Below, piece by piece: positions 45,385 to 56,433 of a DNA stretch of 64,000 nucleotides; the stretch's first letter is position 1; each line of letters starts with the position of its first letter. Source of the DNA: Cephalopachus bancanus (taxonomy: Eukaryota > Chordata > Mammalia > Primates > Tarsiidae); NCBI GenBank assembly GCA_027257055.1, contig JAPVLO010000040.1:1262501-1326500 (forward strand), written 5' to 3'. The position numbers were made by a program, and so were the translations under genes. The notes under the pieces were generated by a model. That model was not told where the DNA came from. It did no database searches and saw nothing but the letters and a program-made list of their open reading frames with translations.

Positions 45385-45690
45385 TTTGAGGATATTAAGG
45401 AATCATTCTTAATTTTTAGGATTGATGATAGTATTGTGGTTACTTTTTTTTTCCTAAGACTTGCCTTTTTATAGATGTTGAAGTGTTTACAGATTAAAGA
45501 ATTTGGTGTCTGGGATTTGTTGAAATATCCCACCACCATGGAGTTAAAGAAAAAAAGGGTGGTGGGGTACCCATGAAATGAGATCGACATACTAGGGATA
45601 ATCTTCGGAATGGATGGATACGTGAGAGTTTATTATTCTTTTATGTCTGTTCTCATATAGATTTAGAGAATGCCCATATAAAAAAAAGAA
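45385..45690 (+). repeat. old L1M-like 3' end
   Basis: 'AAGGAATCATTCTTAATTTT', 'GATAGTATTGTGGTTACTTT' and 'GTGTCTGGGATTTGTTGAAA' follow the order seen in old L1M 3' ends. Confidence 0.5.
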
Positions 45691-45765
45691 AGAAGAGAGG
45701 AAGAAAGGAATGAAGGAGGGACAGAGGGGAGAGAAGGAAAAAGGGAGGGAGAGGGAGGCAAGTTG
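45685..45765. repeat. GA-rich low-complexity tract
   Basis: Imperfect (GGAA)/(GGGA) purine run. Confidence 0.9.
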
Positions 45766-46374
45766 TCATTTTAAAACTATAAAAGGTTTTGTTTTTGCTT
45801 CTCTGAAGATGGCATCTTGATATCACCTTTGGTTGCAGACTGAGACCAAATGAGAATAACAATATAAACACTGATGGTGATGATAACGTTGATACCGTTA
45901 ATAGGCAAACATCCTATTCACGAATGGACTGGGAATGAGGAACCAAACTGCTTCACCAAATGATGTCAGCCACTGTGTACATTGCGATCTCTGGTGGGTG
46001 GGTCTCAAGCTGGAGCTGGATCCCAGCATCTCTGAAACAGTTGTTTAAGTGGGTCATATGTGTGCCTTGTTCAATAAGTCCCCACAGAAGATGGGTGGAT
46101 AGAAAAGGTGATAGCAGGAAACTGATTAGAGAGAGAAGGAGGTTCCCTAAGCACACTCCTTGTCTCTCTGTTCAGGTGGAGGAATTTCCTGGTTGGTAAC
46201 TTAGAAGGAAATAACTGGATCTCCACAATTTATTCATTCCTTTTTTCTTCTTGGGGAAAAGCAGCCCCAGGCAATAGGGTCAAGAACTTGAACAAAATTT
46301 GAGGACACAGAAGTCACTAAAAAAATTTTAAGAAAAGAAACGAGTGTTGCGTATCTTTTATTTCTCTCTTACCT
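45766..46374. other. unclassified; shares a ~50-bp motif with 52.49 kb
   Basis: 45,808-45,880 ('CATCTTGATATCACCTTTGG', 'TTGCAGACTG') resembles 52,486-52,530 ('CATCTTAATATCACCTTTGT', 'TTGCAGACTG'). This suggests a dispersed family that I cannot name. No gene. Confidence 0.35.
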
Positions 46375-46690
46375 TCAGTCTTCTGCATCCTCTGTTCTTT
46401 CTGCCTAGAAGGCTCACCCCCTCACTCTCCACTTCTCTTGATTAACTTCCACTCATTGTTAAAAACCCAGCTTCCATGATACTTCCCCCAGGAAGTCTTC
46501 TTTGACTGTTTCAGTATTTATAACCTACATTGTTTTCTCAGTCCATGTTCATTCTCAGTTCATGTCTTTTCACTAGATTGCAAATCCATGAGTACAGGGA
46601 CACTATCTACTTGGTCATCCTTGAATCCCAATCTCCCCCTGACATATAATAGTACTGAATTAATAATTTTAATATGAACTATTGAACTGG
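46375..46690 (+). repeat. L2 LINE 3' end
   Basis: 'CTTTCTGCCTAGAAGGCTCA', 'CTTCCCCCAGGAAGTCTTCT', 'GATTGCAAATCCATGAGTAC' and 'CTTGAATCCCAATCTCCCCC' are the canonical L2 3' order. Confidence 0.85.
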
Positions 46691-47104
46691 ATCACTAATG
46701 TCCCAACAATACAGTTAAGGAAGGAGCTGAGGTCAATGGTCCTCTGCAAAGAAGGATGGACAGGCTGTAAGAATAGGAGAGGATCAAACATGGCAACTGC
46801 ATGGGCAGGTGCTCAGTAAATGTCTACTAAATTGGAGTCAGAGTCTCTTTCTTCCCCCTTCTTCTCTAAACACTATTACCCAAGCATAAGCCACAAATTT
46901 CTTCCCCAAAGAAGATGACCTTGAGCTGGTGACCACTACACCTATGAGAATCTTCTGGTCCTAGAAAAATAAATGATAATAAGACACATTCATGCTGTCA
47001 AGGGATAGAGTCTGATGCACAGAGATGCACTGTGGTGGGTGGGATAACTCTAGTTTTTGTCTCCCCAGCACACATTCTCAACCCTGTTATTCTGGTCCAT
47101 TCAT
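46691..47104. other. unclassified, with L2-like scraps
   Basis: 46,795-46,835 ('GGTGCTCAGTAAATGTCTAC') is an L2/MIR 3'-tail word. Otherwise unrecognised. Confidence 0.35.
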
Positions 47105-47670
47105 TCATCCACTAAATACTTACTGAGTGGGTACTGTGTATCTGGCACCATTCTAAATTCTGGAGATAGAGCAAGAAAAAAATTAAAAAATAAAAATCCC
47201 TGCCCCAGTTAGCTCATAGTATAATAGGAGAGAGAGGGGCACTGCACACACACAAAAAAATTACAGATAAGTGAATTATTTAATAGTCAGGGGTACTGTA
47301 AGTGTTGTAGAGAAAATATAAACAAATTAAGAAAGGACAGGGCACCAGAAGGGATGCAATTTTACAAGGGGTGCTCTGAGCAATCCTCACTGAATATGGG
47401 ATAGGAAGGATTGAGAGAGGAGTGTTCCTGGCAAATAAAACTACTGGTGCAAATTCCATGCACAGGGAGCATGCATGGCAGGTTTGAGAAATAGCAAGGA
47501 GGCCCATTCAAAGACAACAGGAGTGGGAAAGGGAAGAAGACTTGAGAGGGTAGAACAAACGGGCTGAGGAATTGGATCTGGTCATAGCATGAGGACGGTG
47601 GTTCCTGCTCCAGGTGGAATGCGGGAACCTTTGGAGTGTTTAGAGCACAGCAGTGACATGGTCTTAGAAT
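47105..47670 (-). repeat. L2 LINE fragment
   Basis: 'AAATACTTACTGAGTGGGTA', 'GGCACCATTCTAAATTCTGG', 'GGAGTGTTCCTGGCAAATAA' and 'AGAGCACAGCAGTGACATGG' give about 560 bp of reversed L2. It is the longest L2 copy here. Confidence 0.85.
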
Positions 47671-48340
47671 TTACAGGACATTTGTACTGACTTAGAAATT
47701 CACAGAAACTGACCCCTGGACAAAGAACAGACAAGAATGGGCAAAGGCCAAGGCGGGAGTTGACTGCAAGCTGTGGTGAGCATCTAACTGGAGATGGTGG
47801 CAGACAGGTGGGTGGCGGCTGTGGAAGCAGAGTCGGGTGGACATCCTGTCGCAATCAGTGTGGAGGGTGAAAACAAAGAGATAGCAAGCTGACTCCACAG
47901 GTAGCCCCCAAACAGCCAGAGGGATGATGGTGCCAGTAACTGACATGGGGGAGCCCAAGGGTGAGGGGAGTTGGTGAGGATCAGGAGTGCACAATGGCCT
48001 TGTTGGGTCCGCCTTCCTGGCTCTTGGGAGGATTCTTCCTCTTCTCCATGGAGTGCCGGTGGGCTCCTCTGTCGTGGTAAGGAACAGCACAGACTGGCGA
48101 CTCGGGCTGCCAAAGCCTCTGTTATCGGTTTAGAAATGGGATCTAGCCCTGGCAGTGCCGGACATATTCTGCCAAGGGATCGATATGCAGGTAGCCACTC
48201 CTCCTACGAGGTGACTAAGCTGGGAAACAGAGAGCCTGGAGCTGTCAAAAACTGCCCAGCCTGACCCACGGAAAGAAACTGCCTGTGAAATGAATTCAGA
48301 AGAGACAAGCAGAACAAAGAGGTGAAGAGAAAGCTTGTTT
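47671..48340. other. unclassified, perhaps distant L2
   Basis: Overlapping minus frames of 90-132 codons (47,582-48,113) and a plus frame of 97 codons (47,971-48,264) show no domain; not genes. Confidence 0.3.
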
Positions 48341-48344
48341 ATTG

Positions 48345-48875
48345 CTTTTTTTTTTTTTTTTTTTGGAGTTAATGAAGTCTCTGACCACTTTTTTTTTTTT
48401 AATTTTAAAACTGTGGGGTCCATGTGAGGGTTTGTTACATAAGTACGTTGCATGAAGGTGAGGAGTAAGCTTCTAATGAACCCTCTCTCCCCAGAGTAGT
48501 GGGCATGATACCCAGCGGGTGGTTTAGTATCCCTTATCCCCCCTCCCTCTTCCTTCCTTCAGCAGTGCCCAGTGCCTGTTGTTCCTGTCCTTGTGCCTGT
48601 GTGTGCCCAATGTTTAGGAGCCACTTATGAGTGAGAATACGCAGAATTCAGTCTTTTGTTTCTGTGATAATTCACTTAGAATGATGGTCTCCAACTGCAT
48701 CCATGTTGCTGAAAAGGACATGATTTTGTTCTTCTTTGTGGCTGCATGGTATTCCACGGTACAGATGGACCACATTTTCTTTATACTGTCCACCATCAAT
48801 GGGCATCTGGGTTGGTTCCATGTGTTTGCTATTGTGAATCGTACTGCAATAAACATGTGTGTGCAGGTGTCTTAG
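48345..48875 (-). repeat. 5'-truncated L1
   Basis: T-run, 'ACTGTGGGGTCCATGTGAGG', 'GCCACTTATGAGTGAGAATA', 'GTGGCTGCATGGTATTCCAC' and 'GCAATAAACATGTGTGTGCA': reversed L1 3' UTR and distal ORF2, about 530 bp. The open frames at 48,614-48,875 are ORF2 remnants and their shadow. Confidence 0.92.
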
Positions 48876-49454
48876 ACAATCCTGGATCCAGCCTTACCTG
48901 AAGACCACAAATTCCCATTGATCACTGTGCCAGTTATCTATTCATTGCCTCTCGTTATCAGATTCGTACTCCATTACCAACTCTGCAAAAATGGACCTGG
49001 ATCCTTTAAATATGCTTTCCTTTGCATAACATTAAGATGTTATCAGTAGAGGACATTGGAACAACACTGTGGAAGTGACTTTTTTTTTCTTTCTAATCCC
49101 AGGACCCAATTTAGGCAGACTCCTGGGACACACTTCTTGCCCCTGGGTCCTTCTTGTGCAGTACAGATGGCTCCCCCAGAGCATGACTCCTGTGCTGACC
49201 TTGGCAGCACCCTGAGGTGACCTGGCTGCAGAGTGCCTTTGCTGAAACACCTTTCTGTGGACAGCTTTACTTGAACCCCCAAGAAAGTAGTCTTCTGGCA
49301 AGAACTAAAGGACATATTCCCAGTAAGTTCCACTGGCATATCATCCCAGAACTTTCTGCTATTCAGTGGGCTTCAGTCATGTCATCTCCAACCCAGTCTG
49401 GACCTTACCTCCCAGGAGTGATGGCTCCTGGCCTCTCCTTATATGTGCTGTACG
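48876..49454. other. unclassified non-coding sequence
   Basis: A 107-codon plus frame from 49,217 runs into the Alu monomer. It has no domain and is not called. Confidence 0.3.
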
Positions 49455-49622
49455 TTTTGTTTTGTTTTTTTAAGAGAGAGACAGGGTCTCACTCTTTCAC
49501 TCAGGCTGGAGTGCCATGGTACAAGCATAGCTCACTGTAGCCTCAAACTCCTGGACTCAAGCAATCCTCCCACCTCAGCCTCCTGAGTAGCTGGGACTAT
49601 AGACAAGTGCCACCAAGCCCAT
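49455..49622 (-). repeat. Alu monomer (FRAM-like)
   Basis: 'GACAGGGTCTCACTCTTTCA', 'AGCTCACTGTAGCCTCAAAC', and the end 'TAGACAAGTGCCACCAAGCC'. Right-arm-type monomer only. Confidence 0.8.
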
Positions 49623-49659
49623 GATCTTGCCCATGATGTCTGAGGATACTTGACTTCTC

Positions 49660-49707
49660 CAAGTGTATGTGTGTGTATGTGTGTGTGTGTGACTTATGTA
49701 ACAGTCA

Positions 49708-49738
<31 letters not shown>

Positions 49739-49745
49739 ACTTATG
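49660..49745. repeat. (GT)n microsatellite with internal duplication
   Basis: Two GT runs separated by 'GTGACTTATGTAACAGTCAT'. The phrase 'GTGTGTGACTTATGTA' occurs at both ends. Confidence 0.92.
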
Positions 49746-50071
49746 TAGCAGAGACTGCTGATACATACCAGTATCCATGCTCTTCTCCCAGAGCACAAAA
49801 ACACGCTATATTTCCACGCTGTCTTATAGTTAGCAGTGAGATGCTCCATGGTGGCCTCCCACACACAATCCTGACGACTTTTCCCCATTCATCCAATGGA
49901 GAGGACTCTAAGGACCCAGAAAAAGAGGGAGCCACAAGATGGAAGAAACCTGGGTCTCAACGTCTGCAAAGGACCTTCCCTTACACAGCTAGTTTCCAAA
50001 AGTAGTGTCAGGGAGAAATAAACAAAAGCTGTGCTAAGCTGCTGAGATTTTAGTGAGATTTCATCTATCTT
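49746..50071 (+). repeat. probable MLT1-type LTR 3' part
   Basis: 'AAACCTGGGTCTCAACGTCT', 'GGAGAAATAAACAAAAGCTG' and 'AGCTGCTGAGATTTTAGTGA' follow the MaLR LTR 3' pattern. The LTR is cut by the Alu at 50,072. A 112-codon frame here is not a gene. Confidence 0.5.
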
Positions 50072-50368
50072 GTTTTTGTTTTTGTTTTTTGAATTAAAGT
50101 CTCACTCTGTCACCCAGACTGGAGTGCAGCAGCTGCTCCTGGCCACCACAGCCTCAACCTGCTGGGCTCCGGCAATCCTTCCGCCTCAGCCTTCCGAGTA
50201 GCCGGAATTACAGGCATGTGCTACCATGCCCGGCTGATTTTTTGATTTATTGTAGAGATGAGGTCTCGCCAAGTTGCCCAGGCGGGATTCGAACCTGCGG
50301 GCTTAGGCAATCCATTCACCTCAGCCTCCCAAAGCACGGGATTACAGGCTGAGCCACCGAGCCCGGCT
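50072..50368 (-). repeat. Alu dimer with perfect target duplication
   Basis: It starts in (TTTTTG)n, 'TTAAAGTCTCACTCTGTCAC', and ends 'TGAGCCACCGAGCCCGGCT'. 'GATTTCATCTATCTT' (50,057-50,071; 50,369-50,383) is duplicated without mismatch. A comparatively young insertion. Confidence 0.97.
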
Positions 50369-50383
50369 GATTTCATCTATCTT

Positions 50384-50820
50384 AATCATATACCTTTATT
50401 TCTCCTCTAAACCATGAGGTGTTCAAGACAAGACCTTGTGTTGTACTCTCTCTGGGCACCCAGCCCCTGGCAGCAGTGTGTAGTGATGTTCTTTTGGTAT
50501 ACCCCCAGATATTTACCTCATTCTCAGTCTTGTGGAATTAGTTTGAGCTTCGAATACATTGCAATCTCTATAGGAATTTAGGAGAAGAGTCTGGGCAGGG
50601 AAGGAACCAGGAGTTTTTATTTTCCTTATTGTCTCTGGCTCTAAGTTACGACTTTATACCCTCTTGCCCTAGATGTGACCCTTGATTCTTTCTCTTTATG
50701 TGTACAAAGAAACTTACTTGTATAAAGCAAGTGAATTTTTAGAAGGATTTACTGAATATTTGAGGAGTCAAACTTGGAGAAGTCAAGTCAAAATGAGCAC
50801 AATGCAAATAATGCAAATTA
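50384..50820. other. unclassified non-coding sequence
   Basis: Weak L2 words at 50,395-50,470 ('TTTATTTCTCCTCTAAACCA'). Nothing else. Confidence 0.3.
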
Positions 50821-52000
50821 ATAGTTTCTTTAAAAAATCATTTGGGAGGATTAATCAATGAGAATGGTGAATTAAGAGTCTTCCAAAATCCATTCCTCCA
50901 CAAAAGCAACATGAACGTTGGCAAAAATTGTCAGAAATCAACGTTTTCCAGGACTCTGATAATTAAGCAAAGGCTTGCAATAATCTGAGAAACATTTATT
51001 CTAGCAAAATAGTTGGATCTTATGGGGTTTTTTTCATTTAATACGCCATATGGAATTTCATCCTGCCCTATTTCTATCCCCCTTTCCCTAGCTCCATAGT
51101 AAGTTTGAAAACCAATAGTCCTAAGTCACAGTGAAAACCAGCAGCCCATAAGACACCAGAAGGGGGCAGAATGGTGTTAGAAGCTCTTACAAGACCCCAG
51201 TCTCAACAGGTTGTCAGTATTTTACTTGTCTGGCAATTCCCTGGAAAACTTTATTTGCAGGTCTTGTCATGATTTGACCTGACTTAGAGCTTGCCCTGTG
51301 GGAAAAACCTTTTTCCTAAGGGCATTTATGGAAAATATTTAGTGTCAATTGTTAAACATGGTAGCTGCTTGAGGCAATGATAAAAGTTAGGGCAAACAAT
51401 AAGCCAACCAAACAACTTAAAAAGAAAAAGCAGGGATGAGATATCCACTGGGGGCTTTAAAAAGTTTCTGGAAATCTAGAAGATTAAATGTAGGGTTATG
51501 CTTATACCCAGGAAAAACCTGAGTACACCCTAAGCTCTCACTTCTGACGCACTTTGAGGTTTTGTGCAAGCAGGAAGTGAAGGTTAAAACAGAGTTGTAA
51601 ACTATATAAATAAGCATTGAAAGTGTGCTCCCAAAACAAAACCAAAAAAAGTCCTTTGAAATAGTCTAGGAGACTTATTAGTACCATGAATTCAAGGAAA
51701 TAACTGTTTAATTATTAGCTGACCATGAAGTTAATCAATCAGAGACTGCGATGACCACAAACAACAAAGAACAGTATTTTTACTTTTTTTAAAAAAATAC
51801 AATTTGTTTAGGAAAGTTACTAAACAAGCAAACAGCAAAAACAATAAACCCTGGAGAGATGAGAGAACCTGATCTCCAAAAATGACACATTATATTATTT
51901 TAAATGTCTGCTTTTCAGCAATAAGAATAAAATGCCTGAAAAGAAACAATAACTATAGCCCACATGCAAGGGGAAAAGTAATCATTAGAAACTAACCCTA

Positions 52001-52311
52001 GCTGGACTCGGTGGCTCAGTCTGTAATCCCAGCACTTTAGGAGGCTGAGGCGAGTGGGTTGCCTGAGGCCGCAGGTTTGAGACCAGCCCGGGAGACTTGG
52101 CGAGACCTCGTCGCTACAATAAGTCAAAAAACTAGCCGGGCATGGTAGCACATGCCTGTAGTTCCTGCTACTTGGAAGGCTGAGGTGGAAGGACAGCCGA
52201 AGACTAGTAAGTCAACGCTGGGGTGGCCATGAACATGTCACTACACTCCAGTCTGGGCGATGGAGTGAGACTCCAACTCAAAAAAGAAAGATAGAAAGAA
52301 ACAAACAAACC
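52001..52311 (+). repeat. Alu dimer inside L1
   Basis: It starts 'GCTGGACTCGGTGGCTCAGT' and ends 'GAGACTCCAACTC' plus an A-rich tail. The L1 text continues across it; flanking 'AGAAACTAACCCT'/'AACAAACCCT' is the likely target duplication. Confidence 0.94.
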
Positions 52312-52485
52312 CTGAGGAAGCTCAGAAGTTGGAATTACTAGAAAAAGACTTTAAATCAGCTATTCTAAATTTGTTTGAAAACCTAAAGGTAACCATGTTA
52401 AGAACTATTTAAAAAAAACCATGCAGCAATGTATTGCCCAATAAAGATGATAGTATTTCAGAAATAAGCATTTAATCAATTTTGT

Positions 52486-52611
52486 CATCTTAATATCACC
52501 TTTGTTTGCAGACTGCCAGCAAATGATGATAGGAATAAAAAGCGTTTTTTTTTTTTAAATGATAACGGTGATGGTAATGAGGAGGAGGAAAAGGAGACCT
52601 GTGCTCTTGAT
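52486..52611. other. short unassigned insert between L1 and Tigger
   Basis: 'CATCTTAATATCACCTTTGT' to a GA-rich end. It is partly shared with 45.8 kb, includes a T12 run, and is neither L1 nor Tigger by eye. Confidence 0.4.
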
Positions 52612-53944
52612 GAAAATGTCTGTGGTTTCTGTGATTATACTTTCCACAGTTTTAGTTACCTGGGGTCAATTATAGCCCACAAACATTAAAATAAAAATTC
52701 CAGAAATAAATTGTTTGAAGTTGCGCCATTTTTATGTCATGCCACTCTGTCTCGTGCCAGACATAAATCATCCCTTTATCCAGAATATCCATACTGCATA
52801 TGCTACCTGTCCATTAGTCACTTACTAGCCATCTCAGATATCGAATTGATTGTTGTGGTATCATAGTGCTTGTGTGCAAGTCACCCTTAGTTTACTTAAT
52901 TATGATCCCAAAGCACAAGAATCATGAGGCTGACAATTTATATACACCAAAGAGAAGCCATAAAGTTTAACTTTTAAGTGAAAAGCCTTTAACTTTTAAG
53001 TGAAAAGGTGAAAGTTCTCATCGATAAGGAAAGAAAAAAATTATATGCTGAGGTTGCTAAGAACTACAGCAAAAGCAAACCTTCTATCCATGAAACTGTG
53101 AAGAAGAAAAAAATTCATGCTAGTTTTACCATCATACCTCAAACTGCGAAAGTTACAGTGACATGGCATGGTAAGTGCTTAGTTAAGATGAAAAAGGCAT
53201 TAAACTTGTAGGTTGAAGACATGATCAAAAAATGTGTTTAGATTGACAACAAGGTGTTGTGCCATGAAGCGTTGAGCTTATATGAAAACTTCAGCAAGGG
53301 ATTCCCTGTAACAAATGGCACCAAGTCATTTACTGCAAGTAAGGACTGGTTACAGAGACTCAGGAATGCAAAAGGTCAGAAGTAGCCTAGCATATATCAC
53401 GATGCCAACATTTTTCACTTCACTTCATCTCAACACATAGGAATTTTATCATCTCATATCATCACAAGTGGGATGATATAATACAATAAGATATTTTGAG
53501 AGAAACCATATTTGTATAACTTCTATTGCTATATACAGAGGCTTCCAAAAAATGTATACACATTTTAAGAAAGGAGAAAATTGTATGCAAATTGTAATAC
53601 TCAATAAGATGAATACAAATCACATTGAACTTCTGCAATTACAAGAGGTGCTCAAAGTGATTATCATCAGCATCCAGACACTTCTGATTACAGTGAACAT
53701 CTCTTAGCATCTCTTAAAATGTGTATACATTTTTGGTACCCCCCAGTATTTTTGTAATTGTCCTATTTTATTTGTAGGTATTGTTGTTAATCCATCATTG
53801 TGCCTAATTATAAATCAAACTCTATCATAGGCATATACATATAGAAAACCATAGTTTACATAGGGTTTGATACTATTTGTGGTTTTAAGACCATCGGGAG
53901 TCTTAAAATATATTCTCTAAAAATAAAGGAAGACGACTGTATCG
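52612..53944 (+). mobile_element. Tigger (pogo/TcMar) DNA transposon, internally deleted
   Basis: 5' non-coding part: 'TTTTAGTTACCTGGGGTCAA' and 'CATCCCTTTATCCAGAATAT'. The transposase N-terminal remnant at 53,008-53,211 is open for 67 codons and contains a pogo-type helix-turn-helix; read-through at 53,212-53,380 continues the CENP-B-like DNA-binding half. The catalytic DDE half is missing. The 3' end reads 'ATAGGGTTTGATACTATTTG' near 53,860. It is inserted in the L1 and interrupted by a mariner MITE. Dead copy. Confidence 0.88.
53536..53746. mobile_element. mariner-type MITE with TA target duplication
   Basis: 211 bp. The left end is CAGAGGCTTCCAAAAAATGT...; the right end read reversed is CTGGGGGGTACCAAAAATGT.... 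Both arms share AAAAATGTATACACATTTT. TA lies immediately outside each end (53,534-53,535; 53,747-53,748). The inside ('TTGTAATACTCAATAAGATG') is non-coding, so it would have needed a mariner transposase supplied elsewhere. It sits inside the Tigger. Confidence 0.93.
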
Positions 53945-54126
53945 AAAAAAGATATATAAATTTTTTAAAAACAATCAAATAGAAATTTTGGCGTTGAAAA
54001 GTACAATAACTGAAATGTAAAATTTATTAGAGAGACTCAACAGTAGATTTGAGTGAAGAAAAAAAAAGTCACCAACCTTGAAGATGGATCAATTAAGATT
54101 TTCCAGTCTGAGGAACAGAAAGGAAA

Positions 54127-54389
54127 AAAAAGAATGAAAAAGTGAACAGAGTCTCAGAGACCTGTGGAACACTATCAAGTGTATCAAAGTATTCCATAAT
54201 GAGACTCCCAAAAGTTGAAGAGAGGTAAGTGTCTAAAAAATATTTGAAGAGATAATACCCAAACACTTTTTTAATTGAATGCAAATACATTAATCTTCAC
54301 CTCCAGGAAGCTTAACAAACTCCAAGAAGGATAAACCGAAAGACATCCACACCTAGACACATCATCATCAAACTGTTGAAAGCCAAAGA
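54127..54389 (+). repeat. templated duplication donor (L1 ORF1 segment)
   Basis: About 260 bp of L1 ORF1 region, in its correct place within the L1. It recurs at 54,839-55,100 with about 92% identity. It begins 'AAAAAGAATGAAAAA'-like and ends 'GTTGAAAGCCAAAGA'. Confidence 0.9.
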
Positions 54390-54838
54390 AAGAATCTTGA
54401 ATGTAACAAGAAAGAAGTGACTCGTTAGATACACGATATAATTAATAATATTGTCAATTGATAATCATATCTCTAACAAGATTTTTCATCAGAAAGGAAA
54501 TGGGGTGACATATTCAAACTGCTGAAAGAAAAAACTCAAGAATTTCACGTTCAGCAAAACCTTTTCATGACCAAGCAATTAACAAACTAGGAACAGAAAG
54601 GAACTTCCTCAACCTTATAAGAGTCATCTACAAAAAATAGAAGAAGAAGAAGAAAGAAAAACAGCTAACATCATTAATGATGAAAGAATGAAAGAGAATG
54701 CAAGTTTTCCCTTTGAGTTCTGGAATAAAAGAAGTTCATTCTCACCACTTCTATTCGTCATTGTATTGATGTTCTAACCAGGACAATTAAGTTAGGAAAA
54801 GAAATAACAGGCATCTAGAATGGAAAGGAGGAAATTTT

Positions 54839-55100
54839 AAAAAGAATGAAAAACAAACAGAGTCTCAGAGACCTGTGGGACATTATCAAGTGTATCAAAG
54901 TATGCCATAATGAGAATCCCAAAAGTTGAAGAGAGATAAGTGCCTAAAAAATATTTGAAGAGATAATATCCAAAAACATTTCTAATTTAATGTAAACACA
55001 TTAATCTTCACCTCCAAGAAGCTTAACAAACTCTAAGAAGGATAAACTGAAAGAGATCCACACCTAGACACATCATCATGAAACTGTTGAAAGCCAAAGA
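54839..55100 (+). repeat. templated insertion of ORF1 segment into ORF2
   Basis: ORF2 text runs to 'TGGAAAGGAGGAAATT' (54,838) and resumes at 'GATGACATTATCTTG' (55,100). About 20 ORF2 bases are lost, replaced by this ORF1 copy from 0.7 kb upstream. The junction shares short homology ('AAAGA'). Confidence 0.9.
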
Positions 55101-56131
55101 TGACATTATCTTGTAATTAAATCTAATAAACAAGTTCAGCAGGGTTGCAAGATATAAGATCAATACAAGAATCAGTAACATTTCTATACACTAAAATAAA
55201 CAATCTGAAAATGAAATGTTTAAAAAGCAGTTCATTTATAAGAGCATCAAAATAAATTAAATACCTAGGAATACAATTTTTAAATGAAGTGCAAGTCTTG
55301 TAAACTGAAAAATACAAAATATTGTTGAAAAAAGTAAAGACCTAAATAAATGTTCTTGGGTTAGAAGACTTAGTATTGCAAAGATGGCAACATACCCCAG
55401 AGCGATTGACAGACTCAATGTAGTCCCTGTTAAACTCCCAAATACCTTTTTATTTTGGCAGAAATTAATGAGCTTATCCTAAAGTTCCTGTGGAAATGCC
55501 AGGAACTCAGAGATGCCAAAACAATCTTGAAAACAAAGAACAAGCTTAGAAGGTTCACAGTTCCCAATTTTAAAACTTATTACAAAGCTATATTAATCAA
55601 GAGAGTGGTATTGGAATGAGGATAGATATACAGATGAATGGAGCAGAACTCAGAGACCAGAAATATACCCTTGTATATATGGTTGATTCATTTTCAACAA
55701 GTGTGCCATGATAATACAATGGAGAAAATAAAAATATTTTCAACCAATGTTACCATATGCCCACATGCATGCAAAATAATGAAATTAGACCTTCACCTTA
55801 CACCATATATAAAAATTAATGCAAAATAGATAAGAAACCAAAATGTAAAAACTAAAACTGTAAAATATTTGGAATAAAGAAGCATTACTTTATTATAGAG
55901 ATGTGGGGCATAAGGAAGGATTAACTACACAAGTGGGCTGCATGCAGGTGAAGCTTGGGCTTCCAGTTGGCCCTCACTCCCCCAGGTATAGGACCAGGTA
56001 CCCTTTGTCTATAGAAATAGATATAAATCTTCATTATGTTGGATTAGGTAATGGTTTCCTAGACATTACACCAAAAAGCGTAAGCCACACAAGTTTTAAA
56101 AAATTGGACCTTATCAAAACTAAAAGCTTCT

Positions 56132-56433
56132 GCCCGGGCATGGTGGTTCACTCCTGTAATCCCAGCACTTTGAGAGGCAGAGACGGGAGGATTGCTTGAG
56201 CCCGAGGATTCGAGACCCATCTGGGTAACACAGCGAGAAATCATCTCTACAAAAAAATCAAGAAATTAGTCAGACATGGTGGCATACCGCTGTAGTCTCA
56301 GCTTACTTGGGAGGCTGAGGTAGAAGAATCGCCTGAGCCCAGGAGGTCAAGGTTGTGGTGAGCCGTGATCATATCACTGCACTCTAGCTTGGGCAACAGA
56401 GTAAAAGCCTGACTCAAAACAAAAAACAAAAAC
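56132..56433 (+). repeat. Alu dimer inside L1
   Basis: It starts 'TGCCCGGGCATGGTGGTTCA' and ends 'GTAAAAGCCTGACTC' plus an A-rich tail. The flanks 'CAAAACTAAAAGCTTCTG'/'AACCCTAAAAACATTTG' are an imperfect duplication. Older type. Confidence 0.92.

Noticed and set aside
53008..53211. Tigger transposase frame as a domesticated CENP-B/JRK-type gene
   Set aside because: Only the N-terminal DNA-binding part is open, the catalytic half is gone, and a MITE interrupts the element.
53536..53746. MADE1 element
   Set aside because: The ends do not read TTAGGTTGGTGCAAAAGTAA; the terminal repeats belong to a different mariner group.
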